64,000 nt of DNA. It comes from CAWGXG01 sp963826505 (GTDB lineage Bacteria > Chloroflexota > Anaerolineae > Aggregatilineales > Aggregatilineaceae). Below the pieces are notes generated by a model. The model was not told where the DNA came from. It ran no database searches and saw only the letters and a list, made by a program, of their open reading frames with translations. Shown here piece by piece: positions 46,185-55,700 of this stretch (its first letter is position 1; every line of letters begins with the position of its first letter). The translations under genes and the position numbers were made by a program. The DNA lies in assembly GCA_963826505.1 (NCBI GenBank), contig CAWGXG010000008.1, positions 558,001 through 622,000 of the forward strand, in the 5' to 3' direction.

Positions 46185-47261
46185 ATGAATAAAAAGGTTT
46201 TAGGGGGAGCGTTGCTTATCTTAGGGCTTGTGCTCATCGTCGTGGGATTGGTGGTCAATTTAGTGGTCGTGCCGGGTATGAAGCAGTTCCCGGATGATGT
46301 CAACACGACCCGCACCTATGCCGGAACGATGACCACCCTGTTAAATCCTGCAACGTTTGCGTTCATGCGTGATTTTCCTGTTGACCTCGAACGCCACTTT
46401 GAAACAGAAGCAACCGACGGCAAACTGGCTCTCGTGCTCGAGGATCAGGTGTTGAGCGCGCAGGGACAGTCCTTGCTGGAGTTGGTCAAACGGCATTCTA
46501 TCAACCGCAAAACGATGGAGTTTTCGAGCGATTACCCATCTGCCTGGGCGAGCAAAGAGGGTTTCGCTGATCGTGGCGGTCTGGTGATGGGCTGGCCGAT
46601 TGATACCGAGAAAAAAGATTACCTTGGGTGGAGTGACGACTACGGCGCAACCGTCCCGCTGACCTTTGTTCGCGAAGAGGAACACCCGCGCGCCAAGATT
46701 AACACCTACTTGTTTACTTCCAGCAGCAGCCCGCAGCCGATTGTGCCGGCGGCTGTGGCTGAGATGGGACTGCCCACCGAACTGCCCCAGGCCCAGCTTG
46801 CCACGCTGATCAGCGGGTTGGACATCAATGCTGGCATCGCCGCGGCGCTGCCACTCGTCATCAAGCAGGCCAACTGGCCCGATCCTGTGCCGCTCACTTA
46901 CACTTACGAATATTCCGGCGAGTACTGGATCGAACCGGCAACCGGCGTGCTGATCGACACGCACAAAACCGAGATTCGCCGTGTAGGCGTTTCCCAGGAT
47001 TTGCTGGACGCTCTGGTCACACGGTTGGCCGAACTGCCAATCGAGGTCGATCTGTCTATGGTGTCTCAATTGATCCCCATTGAAGTCTACAATCTGAAAT
47101 ATCAGGCAACAGACCAGTCTGTTCAGGACGCCAAGAAGGACGCTCAAGACGCCAAGAGCCAGATTCAGTTGTTCGGCACGATCGTGCCTTTGGCGGCGAT
47201 CATCATTGGCGTGTTGATGGCGCTGGCAGGGGTGTTCGTGTTCACGCGCAGAGCGGCGTAG
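46185..47261 (+). CDS. DUF3068-like membrane protein (PorA-family type)
   Basis: 358 residues with one hydrophobic helix at each end (GGALLILGLVLIVVGLVVNL, residues 8-27; TIVPLAAIIIGVLMALAGVF near 335-354) and a large external domain between. This topology and the order of blocks (MGWPIDTEKKDYLGWSD; YEYSGEYWIEPATGVLIDT) resemble the DUF3068 family, best known from actinobacteria; the match is by eye. AGAGGAGG lies about 9 bases before the ATG. The 230 bases upstream hold the cyclase terminator and no gene. It is followed by a bidirectional terminator. Confidence 0.75.
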   Translation: MNKKVLGGALLILGLVLIVVGLVVNLVVVPGMKQFPDDVNTTRTYAGTMTTLLNPATFAFMRDFPVDLERHFETEATDGKLALVLEDQVLSAQGQSLLELVKRHSINRKTMEFSSDYPSAWASKEGFADRGGLVMGWPIDTEKKDYLGWSDDYGATVPLTFVREEEHPRAKINTYLFTSSSSPQPIVPAAVAEMGLPTELPQAQLATLISGLDINAGIAAALPLVIKQANWPDPVPLTYTYEYSGEYWIEPATGVLIDTHKTEIRRVGVSQDLLDALVTRLAELPIEVDLSMVSQLIPIEVYNLKYQATDQSVQDAKKDAQDAKSQIQLFGTIVPLAAIIIGVLMALAGVFVFTRRAA

Positions 47262-47294
47262 ACACCGTTGTTTTCAGCGACAATGTGAGACTCG

Positions 47295-47326
47295 GGCCCG
47301 GCCGGAACACATACCGCCGGGCCTTT
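47295..47326. terminator. Bidirectional terminator
   Basis: GGCCCGGC (47295-47302) and GCCGGGCC (47316-47323) with TTTCATTT after the stem. It lies between convergent genes ending at 47261 and 47339. Confidence 0.8.
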
Positions 47327-47338
47327 CATTTGGATGGG

Positions 47339-49285
47339 CTAGGGCGCGATAGTAAGAGATGCGACCGGGACGATGATAGGTTCGAAGCTGCCGCGCATGT
47401 CGTAGAGCAGGATTTTGATCTCAGCTGGGCCCGAGGGCATATCGGGCGGCACCTCAATCGTATAGCGTCCGAGTATGGGGGTGTCAGCTTTCCAGGCGGT
47501 CTGCTCCAATGTCGCCACGACCGGCGGCTGATCGCGCTGGGCGTAGAAATTCCCGTCAAGATCGTACAGCCGCACACTGATGCGCGCATCCGGCATGGTA
47601 CCTGAACCCCGTTTCCACCATGCTTGCAGGGCGATCGATGCCCCGTGCGCCACCGTGTCCGAGCCCAGCACATAGCCGCCCAGAAAGATAGGGCCGTCCG
47701 GCGGAAACTGGGCTGACGGCTGCAAGGCGCCCACCTTGTTCACAAGGCTGTCCGGACGAGCGCGCAAGGTGTACAGCGCCACTGTGACATCTCCGAAACC
47801 GTAGGCATCCGGCAGCGGCTGGGAATCCCCCACGTACTCCAGGATTCCGCCGACCAGATTCTGCGGGTCCATGATGTCCCCTTGCCAGGCCAGCACCCAG
47901 ACGCGTTGGGCCTGGTTCTGGTCGATGATCTGCTGCATCGCGGTTGCGGCTTCGTCGATGAACAAGGTGCGTGTGACGTCGGTCAGTTTGTCGGGTGGCA
48001 GACCAATCCAGGGCAAATGCGCATCATAATACCCGGCGGCGGTAAATAAGGTGCCATCGCGCAAAATGAGCACGTCGCCCGGTTCGGCATGCACGTTCAC
48101 ATATTGGAACGCTTCGCGCAGATAGCTGTTGTAGATGGGTTGGTAGTGCGCGCTGGCGGGCAGCCAGACAATCCACAGCGCAGCCGCCCACACGGGAACG
48201 CGCAGCCACCATGCGAGGTGACTCAACGCACTCAGTCCGCCGCCGATGACCAGCGCCAACCCGATCCAGGCGGGCCAGGCATGCCGCCCTGACAGTTTGG
48301 CCTGCACGCCATACACCATCAGCACCAGTCCACAGATCGGGATCACCATCATCAATACAGGCAAACCCATATCGCGCAGCGGCCTGCTGGCGAATGTTCG
48401 GGTGATTGTCAGGGCAGCCAATGCCGCAGCGGCGACGATCAGAATCCCTATGGCATAGGGTGGGGCGTGCGGGGGCACGACTTTTTGCCCAAAAGCAAAG
48501 AAATCGAGGTAAGTTTGCAGCGCGTTGACGGGGGTCACGCGGCCTGCGTAGGCCGTCTCGGCCCTGACATCGCGGCCCGCGAGCGCGACCAGCCAGGGGA
48601 GATAACCCACCACCAATCCAGCCGCAAGCTGCGCGCTTATCGTAAGGTGCCGCCGTGTTAGGCGGGGTAGACTCTTCCAAAGCACATAGGCTGCGTGGGG
48701 AGCCAAGGCCAGGAAACCCGTGTAATGGGTATAGAGCACGCCCAGCGTCAAAACCCAGTAACCCATGAGCAGCGCCGCGAAGCGACGGTCCAATGGGCGA
48801 GAGCGGTTAAAGTAGCGCTTGACGATTTCCCACAGAAAAATGCTGGACCAGGCATATAAAGCCAGCGCCAATGCATAGGGGCGGACTTCGAAAGCAGCAT
48901 AAAGAAAGCTCTGCGTCAGGGCGAAAACGGATGCTGACAACAGCCCTGCGGTCCAGGTGCCGCCAGCGCGTTTGCCCAAAGCCAGCACGCCTGCCGTCGC
49001 CATGATCGCCCACAGCACCGAAAACGCGCGCAGCGCGAATTCGCTCGTCCCGGCCACGCCACCCCACACTTTGAGCAGCACGAAATGCAGCGGCACCTGG
49101 TTGTCTATTCGAGTGCACCAGTTCCAGATGGCGGACCAGGACTGCCGGGCGAAGTAGCCGTTGACCGTCTCGTCGTACCACAAACCTCTGCCCGGCCACT
49201 GGCGAAAGATCCAGAACGCGATCACCAACAGCAGGGCAGTTGATAACCACAGACCTTGCCGGGAAGCGCGCGCGGGTGAATGCAT
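47339..49285 (-). CDS. Membrane glycosyltransferase, ArnT/PMT-like
   Basis: About 648 residues starting MHSPARASRQG. Residues about 15-410 hold ten or more helices, and the rest is a beta-rich external domain. The first periplasmic-type loop has GRGLWYDETVNGYFARQSW, the acidic motif of GT-C/GT39 enzymes. It probably transfers a sugar from a polyprenyl-linked donor to an envelope acceptor. Its ATG comes one base after the stop of the upstream membrane glycosyltransferase, so the two are coupled. An upstream in-frame extension falls within that gene and is ignored. Confidence 0.85.
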   Translation of the reverse strand: MHSPARASRQGLWLSTALLLVIAFWIFRQWPGRGLWYDETVNGYFARQSWSAIWNWCTRIDNQVPLHFVLLKVWGGVAGTSEFALRAFSVLWAIMATAGVLALGKRAGGTWTAGLLSASVFALTQSFLYAAFEVRPYALALALYAWSSIFLWEIVKRYFNRSRPLDRRFAALLMGYWVLTLGVLYTHYTGFLALAPHAAYVLWKSLPRLTRRHLTISAQLAAGLVVGYLPWLVALAGRDVRAETAYAGRVTPVNALQTYLDFFAFGQKVVPPHAPPYAIGILIVAAAALAALTITRTFASRPLRDMGLPVLMMVIPICGLVLMVYGVQAKLSGRHAWPAWIGLALVIGGGLSALSHLAWWLRVPVWAAALWIVWLPASAHYQPIYNSYLREAFQYVNVHAEPGDVLILRDGTLFTAAGYYDAHLPWIGLPPDKLTDVTRTLFIDEAATAMQQIIDQNQAQRVWVLAWQGDIMDPQNLVGGILEYVGDSQPLPDAYGFGDVTVALYTLRARPDSLVNKVGALQPSAQFPPDGPIFLGGYVLGSDTVAHGASIALQAWWKRGSGTMPDARISVRLYDLDGNFYAQRDQPPVVATLEQTAWKADTPILGRYTIEVPPDMPSGPAEIKILLYDMRGSFEPIIVPVASLTIAP

Positions 49286-49286
49286 T

Positions 49287-51203
49287 TCACTTCGTCTCCG
49301 TCTGAAACGACAGCCGGGATTGATTCTCAACGGGGCAAAGTTCGACATGCAGCACGAGTTTATCGCGCTGGTAAGCCTGCGTGCGACATGAATCGTTTGT
49401 TGCTGGTGCGTCGCCGAATACCGATTCCCAGCCGCGCTGCGCGAGCATATGATCGACCCAGAGCGACGCGGCTTCAAACGGCAAGGCGATATCCTGCTCG
49501 CGGGTGTCTCCGAGTTGCAGCGTATCCACCGTGGCGGCGACGGCGTCGCGCTCTGCTTGGGGCGGGCCTGGCTCCCACAATTCGTAAGAAAAGCCGTTCA
49601 TCGGGATCGTTTTCGCCGGATAGTAGGCGTTATAGACGGCATCCAATACGGGTGGAGGGTAGAACTGGGCGCGGAACACGATTGTGCCGAAGTCTTGAGC
49701 GCGGATAGCTGCCACCAGGGCTGTGGGATCGAACAGATCGTTCTCGTACAGGTTTTTGAGCTGGGTGGGGTTGGAAACGACGGTTTTTCCTGCGCGGATG
49801 CTGAAACCTGCGTCTTCGCTCATGGCAGGCTTCGGACTTTCGCGCAAACGATCCACGATCTGCCAGCCGTTGTTGACGTCGGTTTGGGTGGGCACTTGTC
49901 CGAGAGTTGCATAGCCTGGCGTCCAACCGGCGGAATCGTAGAACGCATAGCGGTCGCCGTAACTGGACTCGAGTCCGAGGGCGTGCGACAGGGGTCCGAA
50001 GACCGTGCCCGCCGTTGGCATCTTGACCACGCTCACGCCATACACCAGATACAGCGCGGGGATGATGATGCCCGCCACCGCTGTGCCGGATATGCCGATG
50101 TTCAGGCGGGCGCGCAGCGGACCAAACCTGCGCGTGAGGTAATGTTCGGTGGGGAAATGCCACGCGCCGCGCAGCGTGCGCGCCGCAAACAGTCCTGACA
50201 ATACACACGTGGCCGCGATGGCCGTCGCGAAATAGCTGTCGCCCGCGCCCCATTTGCCCGATAGGACGGAATCCGCGACCGCAAATACCCACCAGAATGT
50301 GTAGAGTGACAGCCTCGCAAAATACAGCTCATACAGGGCGAACAGCCCCGCCATCACAATCAGGCTGCCATGCAAACGGAACCACTGCTCAAACAACCCG
50401 ACAAACTGGGAGGGGTAATATGTGTTGACGTTGGCCGCGATGATGTTTTTGTGCCATTCACCGCCAGTGGCATAGTCGATCCATAGGAAAAGGAGGCCCG
50501 TGACAGCCGCGAAAAGCATACCCCAGGCCAGGCTGCGGCGCGGGTTACGCACGAACAAAAAGCTGAAGACCGCGATCGCGGTGGCCAGCGCCAACTGTTT
50601 GGTGAAACCGGCGGCCAACAGCAGCAGCAGTCCGATAATCATAACGCGGCGGCGACGGCGCTTCTCTGGGATCTCGCTGACATGGGCCAATACAACGACG
50701 CTCAGCGTTTCGAACATGACCATCGTCATATGCTGGCGGAACAGCGGCCCGATGTGGTAAATCGTATTCGAGGCCAGAAACGCCAGTCCTGACAAAATCG
50801 CCATCCCTCGGTGATGTTCTTCGCGGTAGACGATCGATCCGATAACAGCGGCAGTGATCAGCGTGCCGACGAACCCGGCCAGCCGTCCATACCAGTATTC
50901 TTCCCCGAAGACCCAGGCGAAGGGTACCAACATGACGTGGAATAGAGGCGGGTAGTTGCTGGCGTAGAATGGGTAAATTTCCGGATTGCGGTAGGGCCAA
51001 TCGCCTTGACTGAACAATTGTGTGTCGACGAGCTCAAAGCCTTCGCCCTGATCGTAGTCGAACGGAAAACGGATCAGCCCGACTGCATAATGCACGTAAA
51101 TGGCGAGATGGAACAGCATCAGCCCAAAGGCCAGGACAAACAGCGTCTGGCTAATCTTGCGTTGGAGCATAGAACGGCTGAGAGGGATCGAGTAGGATGC
51201 CAT
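49287..51203 (-). CDS. Membrane glycosyltransferase, GT39-like
   Basis: 638 residues with a long N-terminal hydrophobic half (about eleven helices) and a soluble C-terminal part (residues about 410-638). The first loop contains PFDYDQGEGFELVDTQLF with the Asp/Glu residues expected of GT-C transferases, followed by YPFYASNYPPLFHVML, common in bacterial mannosyltransferase-like proteins. It is the second of three closely packed minus-strand genes, 6 bases after a small membrane protein. Donor and acceptor are unknown. Confidence 0.82.
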   Translation of the reverse strand: MASYSIPLSRSMLQRKISQTLFVLAFGLMLFHLAIYVHYAVGLIRFPFDYDQGEGFELVDTQLFSQGDWPYRNPEIYPFYASNYPPLFHVMLVPFAWVFGEEYWYGRLAGFVGTLITAAVIGSIVYREEHHRGMAILSGLAFLASNTIYHIGPLFRQHMTMVMFETLSVVVLAHVSEIPEKRRRRRVMIIGLLLLLAAGFTKQLALATAIAVFSFLFVRNPRRSLAWGMLFAAVTGLLFLWIDYATGGEWHKNIIAANVNTYYPSQFVGLFEQWFRLHGSLIVMAGLFALYELYFARLSLYTFWWVFAVADSVLSGKWGAGDSYFATAIAATCVLSGLFAARTLRGAWHFPTEHYLTRRFGPLRARLNIGISGTAVAGIIIPALYLVYGVSVVKMPTAGTVFGPLSHALGLESSYGDRYAFYDSAGWTPGYATLGQVPTQTDVNNGWQIVDRLRESPKPAMSEDAGFSIRAGKTVVSNPTQLKNLYENDLFDPTALVAAIRAQDFGTIVFRAQFYPPPVLDAVYNAYYPAKTIPMNGFSYELWEPGPPQAERDAVAATVDTLQLGDTREQDIALPFEAASLWVDHMLAQRGWESVFGDAPATNDSCRTQAYQRDKLVLHVELCPVENQSRLSFQTETK

Positions 51204-51209
51204 AAGTCT

Positions 51210-51434
51210 TTACGCGGGCTGATCGCCCAAAGGCAGCAAGGTTAAACCGACCAAGAAACTGCCCAGCCCCAGCAGCAGCGCCAACAGTTGCAGTGTCCCA
51301 AAGTGGTGTGGCGCTGGCTGGAACAACTCAACGGCCAGGGCTCCCCAGAAGATTACGGCTCCCAGGGCGCACAACAGCCAGCCGAGATGCCGCTTCGTCA
51401 GGGTGAAGTCATTGTCAAGGATGGAATTCGGCAC
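51210..51434 (-). CDS. Small two-helix membrane protein
   Basis: About 74 residues from a GTG start at 51434 (MPNSILDNDFTLTK), chosen because AAAGGAAG lies a few bases upstream. An in-frame ATG at 51458 would give 82 residues. Two hydrophobic helices (about 17-35 and 48-65) flank a short loop. The function is unknown. It is first in an operon with two membrane glycosyltransferases. Confidence 0.65.
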   Translation of the reverse strand: MPNSILDNDFTLTKRHLGWLLCALGAVIFWGALAVELFQPAPHHFGTLQLLALLLGLGSFLVGLTLLPLGDQPA

Positions 51435-51605
51435 CGTTCTTCCTTTCGGGCAGGTCAAGTATACCCTGGTCTGAGGACGTCCGGCGATTTTCCGGCTGCG
51501 TGCAACCTCGTTCGGCGCACTGCGTATAGAGAGTAGAATTGACTTGACCGATGGGCCGCGCTAGGGCGGTTAATCGCAGTGACACACTGACTCAGGAGTA
51601 CGCAG

Positions 51606-52376
51606 ATGGACGACCGAGATCAGATTTCAGGAATGGGCACCTCAGACAATACCCCTGTCGATCATCAGGCTGAAGGAGAGGGCGTGCCGGTTCCATCTCG
51701 TATTCGAGACGCGGTGGAACGCGCGCGGCAACGGATTGGCGAGAATGTGGCGCAGTCGCGCGACGTGGTCCGCGAATACGAAGAACGATATCACGGGCGC
51801 GCGCGCCAACGCCTTTCGACCGACTTCTCCGACGAGGAGGAAGTGACCGGCTCATACGTGCCGCGTAAGACCAAGCGCTGGCATGACCCGGCTTCAGTCG
51901 ATGAAAATGAGCGCAAATGGGCGGCGCTGGCACATGCCAGCACCCTGTTGACGGCCCTGGTGGGCTTGTTCAGCGGCGGGTTGGGTGTGTTGATCACGAT
52001 GTTTGTGCCCTTGTTCATCTACTTCTCGTTCCGCAAGCGGTCGGAGTTTGTCGCGTTCCATGCGTTGCAGGCCTTCACGATCCAGCTGGTTGGCACGGTG
52101 GGGTGGTTGGCGTTGGTGGTCGTGGGGACAGTCGTCGCGCTGGCGCTGTTGTTCGTGTCCATCCTCCTGATCATCATTCTGGTGGGAATCATCCTGGTGC
52201 CGGTGATCGCGTTGGGCTATGTGCTCTTCCTGCTGGGGTCGTTCTTGCTGCCGATTGGCATGGTAATCTACGCCATGATCGCCACGGTCGAGACGTGGAG
52301 CGGCCGCAACTACCGCTATCCCTACATTGCCCAATGGGTCGAAAGCCAGCTTCACAGCACGGGTTATTCTGGCTGA
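51606..52376 (+). CDS. DUF4870-domain membrane protein
   Basis: 256 residues. Residues 1-95 are soluble, charged and partly helical. From about residue 97 there is the DUF4870/Tic20-like core: ENERKWAALAHASTLLTALVG, then FVPLFIYFSFRKRSEFVAFHALQAF, then two further long hydrophobic segments. DUF4870 proteins are conserved four-helix membrane proteins of unknown role. CAGGAG lies about 11 bases before the ATG. It is followed by the hairpin at 52400-52440. Confidence 0.88.
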   Translation: MDDRDQISGMGTSDNTPVDHQAEGEGVPVPSRIRDAVERARQRIGENVAQSRDVVREYEERYHGRARQRLSTDFSDEEEVTGSYVPRKTKRWHDPASVDENERKWAALAHASTLLTALVGLFSGGLGVLITMFVPLFIYFSFRKRSEFVAFHALQAFTIQLVGTVGWLALVVVGTVVALALLFVSILLIIILVGIILVPVIALGYVLFLLGSFLLPIGMVIYAMIATVETWSGRNYRYPYIAQWVESQLHSTGYSG

Positions 52377-52399
52377 TCATCCGCTTCGCCCGATCTTCA

Positions 52400-52440
52400 A
52401 CGTCCTCTTTTCCCCGCAAATAAGGGGAATAAGAGGACGT
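52400..52440. terminator. Terminator after the DUF4870 gene
   Basis: ACGTCCTCTT (52400-52409) and AAGAGGACGT (52431-52440) enclose a second stem, TCCCC/GGGGA. ATTTGTGTATTTT follows on the plus strand. Confidence 0.8.
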
Positions 52441-52586
52441 ATTTGTGTATTTTCTCAATCCGATCTGGAAAAAATCACAAAACAGCGTATTATTGATGCG
52501 ACTGGGGGAGAGACCAGAGAAACTAGAGGACACAGCTTAGTTTCGCTCGCAGGTCGGCACAGCAGGCAGGTGCGCGACCAAATTGT

Positions 52587-52614
52587 TTGACATGCGGGCG
52601 AATCATGGTATACT
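52587..52614 (+). promoter_or_regulatory. rpoB promoter
   Basis: TTGACA (52587-52592), a 16-base spacer and TATACT (52609-52614) give a near-consensus promoter. The leader would be about 150 bases, with GAGGAG 6 bases before the rpoB start. I see no coding frame in the leader. Confidence 0.75.
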
Positions 52615-52768
52615 TATGGTTCTTGTACCCCATAAGTTTACGTCCAGAAAACTAACATTGACCTCTGTCCAACCATTAAGGACGCTAATATTTCTCCCTG
52701 TCCCCTTTCCATCGATCGCACCTATCGGGTGGCTGTAGTTGACCACGAATGGCCTCGAGGAGTGATGC

Positions 52769-55700
52769 ATGCAGCGGCGGCTAGATGAGAAGAACTATGC
52801 ACGCACGATTGACGTGCAAAACCTACCCTCCCTCATCGAAATTCAACTGGAGTCCTTCAACCGCTTCAGCGACGAAGGGCTCATCGAGCTGTTCGATGAG
52901 ATCAGCCCGATTGAGAGCTTCAACGGGAACCTGCGCCTGTATTTTCCGGGAAGCAGTGTTGAAGCCGCGCAGTTTGGCTTGAAGTATTGGTTCGAAGAAC
53001 CAAAGTACCCCGAAGACATCTGCCTGGAGCGCGATATTACGTACGCCGCGCCACTGTACGTCAAGGTGGCGCTGGTCAATCGTGCCGCAGGCGATGAAGT
53101 CGTGATCTCGGATATCTTCATGGGAGATTTTCCCCTGATGACCGAGAAAGGCACGTTCATCATCAACGGGACGGAACGCGTGGTGGTGAGCCAGCTAATC
53201 CGTTCGCCTGGCGTTTATTTTGACGCAGAAGAAGATCGCACGACAGGGCGGCGGTTGTCGACGGCGAAGATGATCCCCGATCGCGGCGCGTGGATGGAAT
53301 TCGAAACACGCAAGAGCGATTATCTGGCGATCAAATTCAACCGCAAACGTACCATCCCTGTCACCATTTTGCTGCGCGCCCTGGCGGCCGTGCGAGATGG
53401 CTTCGATGAGAATTCCCCGATCCAGAATGGCTCGGACGAGGAATTGCTCGCGATGTACGAGGAAGTAGATAACAACCCGGATCACCAGTACCTCGAAGGC
53501 ACGATTCGCATGGAGCCCCAGTGGGACGTGCGTGAGGGCCAGTCGATTGCAGAGGCGGCGCTGCTAGAGTTCTACAAGCGCATGCGTCCCGGTGATCCGC
53601 CCACGTTGGAAAACGCGCGCGAATACCTGGAAAGCCAGCTGTTTGACCAGCGGCGTTACGATCTCGAACGCGTGGGGCGCTACAAGCTGAATCAACGGCT
53701 GCGGATTGATGACATTGTGCCGCGCAGTCGCCGGACGATCACAAAGTTCGATCTCGTGAAGCTGATCGAACGAATGATCCTGATCAATAACGGGCTGGAA
53801 GAACCGGACGATATCGATCATCTCGGCAACCGCCGTGTGAAAACGGTGGGTGAGCTGATCCAGAACGCGCTGCGTATCGGCCTGCGCCGTATGGAGCGCG
53901 TGGTACGCGAACGTATGTCGATTCGCGAGTCCGACAACCTGTCGCCGATGACACTGATCAACATTCGCCCAGTTGTCGCGGCCGTCCGCGAGTTTTTCGG
54001 CTCTAGCCAGCTTTCCCAATTCATGGAACAAACGAATCCGCTCGCTGAGCTGACACACAAACGTACCTTGTCGGCTTTGGGACCGGGTGGTTTACGGCGT
54101 GAGCGCGCCGGGTTTGATGTGCGTGACGTGCATCACAGCCACTATGGACGCATCTGCCCAATTGAAACGCCTGAGGGCCCGAACATCGGCTTGATCGGGC
54201 GTCTGGCAAGCTACGGTCGCGTGAACGAATACGGGTTCATCGAGACTCCGTATCGCAAGGTTTACCGCGAAATGGCGCTCACCGATCCGCGCCTGGTCGG
54301 GCGAATCGTGCGGACGCCGATCGAAGACACGGCCACGGGAGATGTCATTCCGGCGGGCACGCCTATCGATGCGGCGCTGCTTGAACGGTTGAAGGTGCTA
54401 AATCCTCCAACCGTGCAGATCGTGCCGTGGGTCAGCCATGAAATCGTGTATCTGTCGGCGGATGAAGAAGATCGCTATACGATTGCCCAGGCGAACGCGC
54501 AGCTTGACGACGACCTGCACTTTATGAACGAGCGCGTATCCGCGCGCCATCACCAGCGTTTCCTTGTGGCTTCGCGCGACCGGATCGAATACATGGATGT
54601 CGCCCCACGTCAGATCGTGGGTATCTCGGCAGCGCTGATTCCATTCCTCGAACATGACGACGCCAACCGCGCGTTGATGGGTTCGAATATGCAGCGTCAG
54701 GCTGTGCCGTTGCTGCGCCCTGATATCCCGATCGTCAGTACAGGTGTCGAATGGCAGGCGGCCTACGACTCCGGCCAAGTGCTGGTCGCAGATGAGGCCG
54801 GTGACGTCATGTCGGTGCAGGGCGATCAGATCGTGCTGCGTACCGAGCGCGGCCTGCGGACGTATCGCTTGCGCAAGTACAACCGCTCTAACCAATCAAC
54901 GTGCATCGATCAGCGCCCGGTGGTTCACAAGGGACAGAGTGTCCGCAAGGGCGATGTGCTCGCGGATATTTCGTCAACGGTGAACGGTCAGTTGGCGCTG
55001 GGCCATGACGTGTTGTGCGCGTTCCTGTCGTGGGAAGGCGGCAACTACGAGGACGCGCTGTTGATCAGCGAGGAAATGGTCCGCGAGGATAAATTCACCT
55101 CGATCCATATCGAAAAGCACGAAGTCGAAGCACGTGATACCAAACTTGGTCCCGAAGAAATCACCTATGATATTCCGAACGTGGGTGAGGACGCCCTCAA
55201 AGACCTGGACGAGCACGGGATCATTCGCATTGGTGCCGACGTCGGCCCGAATGACATCCTGGTCGGGAAGATCACCCCTAAGGGTGAAAAAGAACTCAGC
55301 CCTGAGGAAAAACTGCTGCGCGCGATCTTCGGTGAGAAGGCGCGCGAGGTGAAAGACTCATCGCTGCGTTTGCCGCACGGTGAAAAAGGCAAGGTTGTTG
55401 ACGTAAAGATCTTCACGCGTGAGGAACACCGCGATCTGCCCGCTGGTGTGGACCAGATGGTACGCGTCAGTGTCGCCCAGAAGCGCAAGCTTACCCAGGG
55501 TGACAAGATGGCCGGTCGTCATGGGAACAAGGGCGTGATCTCCAAAGTCGTGTCGATTGAGGATATGCCTTTCCTCGGTGATGGTACCCCGATCGAGATT
55601 ATCTTGAACCCGCTGGGCGTGCCCGGTCGTATGAATATCGGGCAGGTGCTCGAAACACACCTGGGGTGGGCGGCTGACCAGCTCGGCTTCCGCGCGATCT

